A DNA stretch of 64,000 nt from Plastoroseomonas hellenica (GTDB taxonomy: Bacteria; Pseudomonadota; Alphaproteobacteria; Acetobacterales; Acetobacteraceae). The notes beneath the pieces were generated by a model, which saw only the letters and a program-made list of their open reading frames with translations, was not told the origin of the DNA and made no database searches. Within the stretch, counting starts at the first letter, position 1; the number at the start of each line of letters is the position of its first letter. Positions 59,379-64,000 of the stretch are shown one piece after another. The stretch is taken from assembly GCF_018129085.1 (NCBI RefSeq), contig NZ_JAAGBB010000012.1:98519-162518 (forward strand). Direction: 5' to 3'. Made by a program: the position numbers and the translations under genes.

Positions 59379-60362
59379 TCAATCCGCGTAGACATTTGCC
59401 GCCTGGATGATCGGGCGCCAGCGGACCACCTCGGCTGCCAGGAAGCGGGCATGGAAGTCGCGCGTCGCCTTGGCGTCGGTGGCGGGCTCGGTGACCATTT
59501 CGGCGAAGCGTTCCTTCAGCCGCGCCTCCTTCAGCGCGGCGCGGATCGCCGCGGAAAGCCGCTCCTGCACCTCGACCGGCGTGGCGGCGGGCGCGTAGAG
59601 CCCATGCCAGGTGCTCATGTCGATGCTGGGCAGGCCGGCTTCCCGGGTGGTCGGCAGGTCGAGCCCCGGCACCCGGCCCTCGGTCGTCACCGCATAGCCC
59701 TTGATGCGGCCGTCGCGCAGGAAGGCGAAGGTGTTGGTCGCCTGGTCGCAGAACACGTCGATGCGGCTCGCCATCACCTCCGTGATCGCCGGCGCGCTGC
59801 CGCGGAACACCACCGGCGTCATGGCGGTGCCGGCGGCATGCTGCAGCAGCATGCCGCAGAGGTGGTTGGCAGCGCCGAGGCCGGAATTCGCGAGATTCAG
59901 CTTGTCGCCCTCGGCGCGGATCTTCGCCATCAGGGAGGCAAGATCCGTGGCCGGGAAATCCGGGCGCGTCACGATCGTCATCGCGGCGTCGGAGACGAGG
60001 CCGAGCGGTGCGAAGCTCTCCGTCACGCTGTAGGGCAGGCGGCGATAGAGCGTCGCGGTGCTGGCGTGGCCGATATGGTGGGCGAGGAGCGTGTAACCGT
60101 CCGGCCGCGACTGGGCGATGCGCTGCGCCGCGATGGTGCCGCCGGCACCGGTCACGTTCTCGACCACCACCGGCTGGCCGAGATCCTTGGTCATGCCCTC
60201 GGCGACCAGGCGATTGATGACATCGGTGGGGCCGCCGGCCGCGAAGGGAACGACGATCGAGACCGGTCGGCTCGGGAAGCCCTGCTGCGCGAGGGCGGGC
60301 GCGGCAAGCCGCGTTGTGGCGAGGGCGGCGGCGCCCCCGAACAGGGTCCGGCGGTTCAGCAT
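59379..60362 (-). CDS. Bug/TctC family substrate-binding protein
   Basis: The ATG at 60362 has a TGAGGAAA ribosome site and gives 327 residues starting [20 protein letters not shown] (signal peptide). It shows [31 protein letters not shown] and [12 protein letters not shown]. The sequence is less typical than the 4-7 kb paralogues. It is divergent from rph and stands alone. Confidence 0.92.
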   Translation of the reverse strand: MLNRRTLFGGAAALATTRLAAPALAQQGFPSRPVSIVVPFAAGGPTDVINRLVAEGMTKDLGQPVVVENVTGAGGTIAAQRIAQSRPDGYTLLAHHIGHASTATLYRRLPYSVTESFAPLGLVSDAAMTIVTRPDFPATDLASLMAKIRAEGDKLNLANSGLGAANHLCGMLLQHAAGTAMTPVVFRGSAPAITEVMASRIDVFCDQATNTFAFLRDGRIKGYAVTTEGRVPGLDLPTTREAGLPSIDMSTWHGLYAPAATPVEVQERLSAAIRAALKEARLKERFAEMVTEPATDAKATRDFHARFLAAEVVRWRPIIQAANVYAD

Positions 60363-60430
60363 GGTTTCCTCATCTTGCCTGGTTGCCCGGAGTGAGCCAC
60401 ATGGCCCGCACCCTGCCAAGGATCCTGACC

Positions 60431-61147
60431 ATGCGCCCTTCCGGCCGCGCCCCCGACGCGCTCCGCACCGTTTCGCTCGAACCCGGCGTCGCGCGCCATG
60501 CCGAAGGATCCTGCCTGATCCGGATGGGGCTGACCGAGGTGCTCTGCACCGCGAGTGTGGAGGGGCGGGTGCCGCCCTTCCTGCGCAATTCCGGCCAGGG
60601 CTGGGTGACTGCCGAATACGGCATGCTGCCGCGCGCGACCCATACCCGCAGCGACCGCGAAGCCGCGCGCGGCAAGCAGAGCGGCCGCACCCAGGAGATC
60701 CAGCGCCTGATCGGCCGGTCGCTCCGCGCCGTGACCGACCTGAAAGCGATGGGGGAGATGACCATCACCCTCGATTGCGACGTGCTGACCGCCGATGGCG
60801 GCACCCGCTGCGCATCGATCACCGGCGCCTGGGTGGCGCTGCATCTCGCCTTCGAGCATTGCCGCGCCAGCAACATCATGACCGCCAACCCGCTGCGCGA
60901 CCAGGTCGCCGCGATTTCCTGCGGCATCTGGGAAGGCGCGCCGGTGCTCGACCTCGACTATGCCGAGGACAGCAAGGCGGATGCCGATACCAACTTCGTG
61001 CTGACCGGCCAGGGCGGCATCGTGGAGGTGCAGGGCACCGCCGAAGGCGCGCCCTTCACCGAGGCGGACCTGACCGCTCTGATGCAGCTCGCGAAGAAGG
61101 GCACCGGCGAGCTCTTCGCCGCGCAGCGCAAGGCGATCGGCGGATGA
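60431..61147 (+). CDS. rph: ribonuclease PH
   Basis: The start at [20 protein letters not shown] gives 238 residues, the normal length; an ATG at 60401 would add ten residues. The signature [20 protein letters not shown] and the RNase PH loop [13 protein letters not shown] are clear. The phosphorolytic exonuclease trims tRNA 3' ends. The stop overlaps rdgB (ATGA). Confidence 0.97.
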   Translation: MRPSGRAPDALRTVSLEPGVARHAEGSCLIRMGLTEVLCTASVEGRVPPFLRNSGQGWVTAEYGMLPRATHTRSDREAARGKQSGRTQEIQRLIGRSLRAVTDLKAMGEMTITLDCDVLTADGGTRCASITGAWVALHLAFEHCRASNIMTANPLRDQVAAISCGIWEGAPVLDLDYAEDSKADADTNFVLTGQGGIVEVQGTAEGAPFTEADLTALMQLAKKGTGELFAAQRKAIGG

Positions 61148-61776
61148 GCCCGTCGGCCGGAAGCGGCGGCCGGCGGCGCCTCCTGCGCGGGGAGACGCTG
61201 ATCCTCGCCACCCACAATGCCGGCAAGCTCCGGGAAGTCGCGGCGCTGCTGGCGCCTTTCGGGCTGACGGTGGAGAGCGCCGGCGCGCGCGGCCTGCCGG
61301 AACCGACCGAGACCGAGACGAGCTTCATCGGCAATGCCCGCATCAAGGCGTTGGCGGCGGCACGCGCCACCGGCCTGCCGGCGCTGGCCGATGACAGCGG
61401 CTTCTCGGCCGCGGCACTCGATGGCGCGCCGGGCGTCCTGACCGCCGACTGGGCGATGCAGCCGGACGGCAGCCGCGACTATGCGAAGGCGATGGCGCTG
61501 GTCGCCGAGCGCTGCGGCGACCACCCGGACCGGCGCGCCTGGTTCAGTTGTGCCCTGGTGTTCGCCTGGCCCGATGGCCACACCGAGGACTTCCTGGGCG
61601 AGGTGCATGGACGCTGGGTCTTCCCACCGCGCGGCGGCCAGGGCTTCGGCTACGATCCGATGTTCATCCCCGACGGCCATGCCGAGACCTTCGGCGAGAT
61701 GGCGCCGGAGGTGAAGCACGCCATCAGCCATCGGGCGCGCGCCTTCGCGCTGCTCCAGGCGGCCTGCCTGCCATGA
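61144..61776 (+). CDS. rdgB: XTP/dITP diphosphatase (RdgB/HAM1)
   Basis: The 210-residue protein has [13 protein letters not shown] (substrate loop), [20 protein letters not shown] and C-terminal SHRARAF, the Ham1 motifs. It removes deaminated purine nucleotides such as dITP and XTP. The start overlaps rph and the stop overlaps the next gene (ATGA), so rph-rdgB-hydrolase is a single unit. Confidence 0.97.
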   Translation: MSPSAGSGGRRRLLRGETLILATHNAGKLREVAALLAPFGLTVESAGARGLPEPTETETSFIGNARIKALAAARATGLPALADDSGFSAAALDGAPGVLTADWAMQPDGSRDYAKAMALVAERCGDHPDRRAWFSCALVFAWPDGHTEDFLGEVHGRWVFPPRGGQGFGYDPMFIPDGHAETFGEMAPEVKHAISHRARAFALLQAACLP

Positions 61777-62561
61777 CGTGCCTGGATCGGCTCCGCAGCG
61801 GATTCACGCTTCCGGGCCATGCCACCCTCCGGCGATCCGCTGCGGCCCTCTCGATGGCATTCCTGCTGCTGGCGGCCCAGACAGCGGCGCCGGAAGCCGC
61901 CGGCCCCTTGCGTCCGGACCCGCATGTCGCGCCGGCCGGGCCCGGCGCCGCCCGGGGCGCGCTGATCTGGCTGCACCCGAGCGATCGCGACGGCGCCCCG
62001 CCCGATCCGCCGCCCTGGTCCCACCGGCTGACCGGGGCCGGTTGGGATCTGTGGCGGCTGGACCGCGGCGGCCCGGCCGATCCGCTCGATGCCGGCGCCG
62101 AGATGCTGGTCGCCGGCGTGACCGCGCTCCGCGAACGCGGCTATGCACGGGTCATCGTGCTCGGTGAATCCCGCGGCGCCTTCATCGCGCTGACGGCGCT
62201 GCGCCAGCCCCTCGGTGCCGAGGCGGTGCTGCTGGTGGCACCGGCCGCACACGGCACGGCGCCGGAGCAGAGGCCCCAGGCGCTCGCCGCCTTCGCTGCC
62301 GCGCTCCGTGCCGCGCGGCCCGAAGCGGCGCGCCGCCTCGGCCTCGTGCTGTTCCGGGGCGATGCCTGGGACCCCGATCCGGATGCCCGCGCCGCGCTGT
62401 TCCGGGAAGCCGCGGTCCGGCTCGGTCTGCCGCGCCTGATCATCGACCGGCCGGACGCCCCGCTGGGCCATGCCGGGCAGGGAGACCCCGGCTTCGACGC
62501 CCGCTTCGGCGATTGCATGGCGGCTTTCGCCACCGGCATCGCCGCGCGCTGCCCCGGATAG
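61773..62561 (+). CDS. exported alpha/beta-hydrolase fold protein, hypothetical
   Basis: The protein (262 residues) has a hydrophobic N-terminal stretch ([20 protein letters not shown]), probably a signal peptide. The catalytic elbow is GESRG ([17 protein letters not shown]) and a final Gly-His ([10 protein letters not shown]) could supply the His. The substrate is unknown. The start is uncertain: 61773 overlaps rdgB (ATGA) but reads through a palindromic repeat at 61798-61840, while an ATG at 61854 would place that repeat before the gene. Confidence 0.72.
   Translation: MTCLDRLRSGFTLPGHATLRRSAAALSMAFLLLAAQTAAPEAAGPLRPDPHVAPAGPGAARGALIWLHPSDRDGAPPDPPPWSHRLTGAGWDLWRLDRGGPADPLDAGAEMLVAGVTALRERGYARVIVLGESRGAFIALTALRQPLGAEAVLLVAPAAHGTAPEQRPQALAAFAAALRAARPEAARRLGLVLFRGDAWDPDPDARAALFREAAVRLGLPRLIIDRPDAPLGHAGQGDPGFDARFGDCMAAFATGIAARCPG
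61798..61840 (-). repeat. palindromic repeat, type A, within the hydrolase N-terminal codons
   Basis: On the minus strand it reads GCGGAT-CGCC-GGA-GGG...CCC-GGA-AGCG-TGA-ATCCGC, with perfect 6-bp outer arms and the same spacers as 62563-62605. It is 43 bases long and lies in inverted orientation to that copy, bracketing the hydrolase gene. Confidence 0.65.
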
Positions 62562-62562
62562 A

Positions 62563-62605
62563 GCAGATCGCCGGAGGGCGGAATCGCCCGGAGGCGTGAA
62601 TCTGC
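62563..62605 (+). repeat. palindromic repeat, type A, 43 bases
   Basis: Nested arms: GCAGAT with ATCTGC, CGCC with GGCG, and GGGCG with CGCCC around loop GAAT. Spacers are GGA, GGA and TGA. It begins 2 bases after the hydrolase stop. Compared with type B the arms differ in sequence but pair equally well. Confidence 0.75.
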
Positions 62606-62761
62606 GCGCGGGAACTAAGGAGGCCGCCCCTCTTTACCTTCCTGCCCTGCGCACCGCAGAGTGGCGGCAAGCGATCCCGCACGGAGCGTGCTGGCTCGAG
62701 GCTTTCAGCCGACAAGCCCGAACCACGTGACGGACAATGGGGACCGCAAAGGAGGGAAAGC

Positions 62762-63727
62762 ATGTCCATCTCACGCCGCGCCGCGCTGGCTGCGCCCGCC
62801 ATCCTGCTTGCCGCCCGCGCGGGCGCCCAGGGCGCCTTCCCGCAGCGCCCGGTGCGGATGGTCGTGCCCTATACGCCGGGCGGGGTCTCCGACATCACCG
62901 CCCGCCTGATGGCCGAGCCCCTCGCCGCCGCCTGGGGACAGGCCGTGCCGGTCGAGAACCGCGCTGGCGCCGACGGCGTGATCGGCACCGACGTGGTCGC
63001 GAAGGCAGCGCCGGATGGCCATACCCTCGGCCTCGTCTCCGTCGCGCATCCGGTGAACGCCGCCTTCTACCGCCTGCCCTTCGACACCATGCGCGACTTC
63101 AGCTTCGTCACCCAGACCACCGCGACGCCGCTGGTGCTCTGCGCGCCACGCAGCTTCGCACCGAACACCCCGGCGGAGCTGGTCGATCACGCCAAGCGCA
63201 ACCCCGGCGTCACCTTCGCCGGCACCGGCGGCGTGGTGCGCCTGGCGCCCGTCCTCTTCGCCCAGCGCACCGGCATCCGGCTGGAATACGTGCCCTACCG
63301 CGGCAGCAGCCAGGCCCACCCGGACCTGATCGCCGGACGGGTCAACATCATGTTCGACACCGTGCCGGCGGCGCTGGCGCATATCCAATCCGGCGCGCTG
63401 AAGGCGATCGCCACGACCGGCGCCCGCCGCTCCGCCCAGCTTCCCGACGTGCCGACCGTGGCGGAATCCCTCCTGCCGGGCTTCGAAGCCTCGACCTGGG
63501 GCATGGTGATCGCGCCCGCCGGGCTGCCTGGCCCGGTCCTCTCCAAGCTGCACGCGGACTGCGTCGCGGCGATGCGCAACCCGACGGTGGTCGAACGCCA
63601 CCGCACCCTCGGCGCCGACATCGTCACCTCCGACCCCGATAGCCTCCGCAGCTTTGTCCAGGCCGAACTCACCAAATGGGGCGAAGCCGCCCGCGCCGCC
63701 GGGGTGGAGCTGCAGAACGCGCGGTGA
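62762..63727 (+). CDS. Bug/TctC family substrate-binding protein
   Basis: The 321-residue protein starts MSISRRAALAAPAILLAARA (signal peptide) after an AAAGGAGGGAAAG ribosome site. Hallmarks are RPVRMVVPYTPGGVSDITAR, VPVENRAGADG and APDGHTLGLV. No other transporter gene is nearby. A 9-bp hairpin (63740-63760) follows. Confidence 0.93.
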   Translation: MSISRRAALAAPAILLAARAGAQGAFPQRPVRMVVPYTPGGVSDITARLMAEPLAAAWGQAVPVENRAGADGVIGTDVVAKAAPDGHTLGLVSVAHPVNAAFYRLPFDTMRDFSFVTQTTATPLVLCAPRSFAPNTPAELVDHAKRNPGVTFAGTGGVVRLAPVLFAQRTGIRLEYVPYRGSSQAHPDLIAGRVNIMFDTVPAALAHIQSGALKAIATTGARRSAQLPDVPTVAESLLPGFEASTWGMVIAPAGLPGPVLSKLHADCVAAMRNPTVVERHRTLGADIVTSDPDSLRSFVQAELTKWGEAARAAGVELQNAR

Positions 63728-63739
63728 AGGCGGCGTCCT

Positions 63740-63760
63740 GGAGAGGGCTCCGCCCTCTCC
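63740..63760 (+). terminator. 9-bp hairpin after the last tctC gene
   Basis: ggagagggc pairs with gccctctcc around a 3-base loop, 12 bases past the stop. No T-run follows. Confidence 0.55.
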
Positions 63761-63772
63761 AGACCTCACCCG

Positions 63773-63902
63773 CCAGGAGGCTAGAGCCTCCTGGACCTGC
63801 TTCACTTGGTGCCCTGATTGCGAAGGGGCGTCAAAGTAAACGGGGTGCAGGGGCCTGTAGGCTCCTGCTGGGGTGGGTCCGGGAGGGGCAAAGCCCCTGT
63901 CT
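63773..63902. repeat. interspersed intergenic repeat, copy 2
   Basis: It opens with a 10-bp hairpin (63773-63794) and shares ordered strings with 36150-36250, including ggacctgc-tcactt, cggggtgcaggggcc, ggctcctgc and gtgggtccggg, closing with aggggc-aaa-gcccct. The two copies differ by substitutions and a short insertion. No gene is seen here. Confidence 0.6.
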
Positions 63903-63904
63903 AG

Positions 63905-63970
63905 CCGGGGACATCACTGACAGTTTGGACCGGAGACATGGCTGACAGTCTCCTTGTTTTGTTCCTGCCG
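63905..63970. mobile_element. possible end of an insertion sequence (uncertain)
   Basis: The strings gacatcactgacagt (63909) and gacatggctgacagt (about 63933) repeat within 40 bases. They resemble, from memory, the DNA near the ends of IS481-type elements. No transposase codons are visible before the window ends, so this is only a pointer to the next bases. Confidence 0.3.
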
Positions 63971-64000
63971 TTTGCGGCGGCCCGGTCGGGCCGCCGCAAA
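63971..64000. repeat. 13-bp perfect inverted repeat at the window end
   Basis: tttgcggcggccc and gggccgccgcaaa are exact inverse arms separated by ggtc. It could be a terminator or part of the putative mobile element. Confidence 0.6.

Noticed and set aside
1..64000. tRNA genes, rRNA genes, CRISPR arrays, prophage
   Set aside because: I saw no cloverleaf-like or rRNA-like sequence, no regularly spaced repeats, and no phage structural or integrase genes; a tRNA missed by eye cannot be fully excluded.

Overview
The window is about 70% GC and densely coded, with many ATGA, GTGA and TGATG gene overlaps. Gene content (histidine cluster, HslUV, BipA, GlnD, HrcA, a bactofilin, many Bug/TctC receptors) suggests an alphaproteobacterium, most likely an Acetobacteraceae (Roseomonas-like) soil or water heterotroph. 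That placement is inferred from gene content and composition, not from a marker tree. I see no rRNA, tRNA, CRISPR array or prophage.

1-13.6 kb is an accessory catabolic region. It holds a 2-hydroxyacid dehydrogenase, a TIM-barrel isomerase and an enolase-like protein, then a lipoprotein and three tandem Bug/TctC binding proteins. An operon follows with an isomerase, a DUF993 protein and a Gfo/Idh/MocA oxidoreductase; a TetR gene and a palindromic operator lie just upstream. An SMP-30 lactonase and a creatinase-like M24 protein close the region. 13.7-19.5 kb has a LysR regulator divergent from a flavin monooxygenase plus a complete ABC importer (sulfonate-type layout), then another TctC. 19.6-25.6 kb has an ABC exporter, a carboxymuconolactone-decarboxylase-like protein, an EcsC protein, hslU, a DUF4399 protein and a divergent TetR gene with paired operators.

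25.8-34.9 kb is core: hslV, then hisB-DUF2628-hisH-GNAT-hisA-hisF-hisE, a three-gene phospholipid module resembling E. coli ynbABC, a HIT protein and a SirB1/TPR protein. 35-46.8 kb carries gshB, typA/bipA, a Yip1 protein, an AmpG-like permease, a DUF486 protein, a ParE/ParD toxin-antitoxin pair, an adenosine-kinase-like PfkB enzyme, an EI24 protein, a bactofilin, an AEC transporter and a TctC. 46.8-62.6 kb carries DUF488, maeB, mutS, glnD, an alginate-lyase-like gene, an FMN reductase, a MetE-like protein, hrcA, a TctC, rph, rdgB and a hydrolase. The window ends with a seventh TctC and repeat-rich DNA.

The most unusual content is between the genes. Two 164-base elements, each starting at a stop codon, share one apical hairpin and one internal motif, but their other stems differ in sequence while still pairing. 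A second family of 42-44-base palindromes occurs in two sequence types, with paired substitutions in the stems and a conserved TGA spacer. Two or three genes also have their stop-codon end tandemly duplicated. Seven TctC receptors occur with no TctA/TctB membrane genes in the window.
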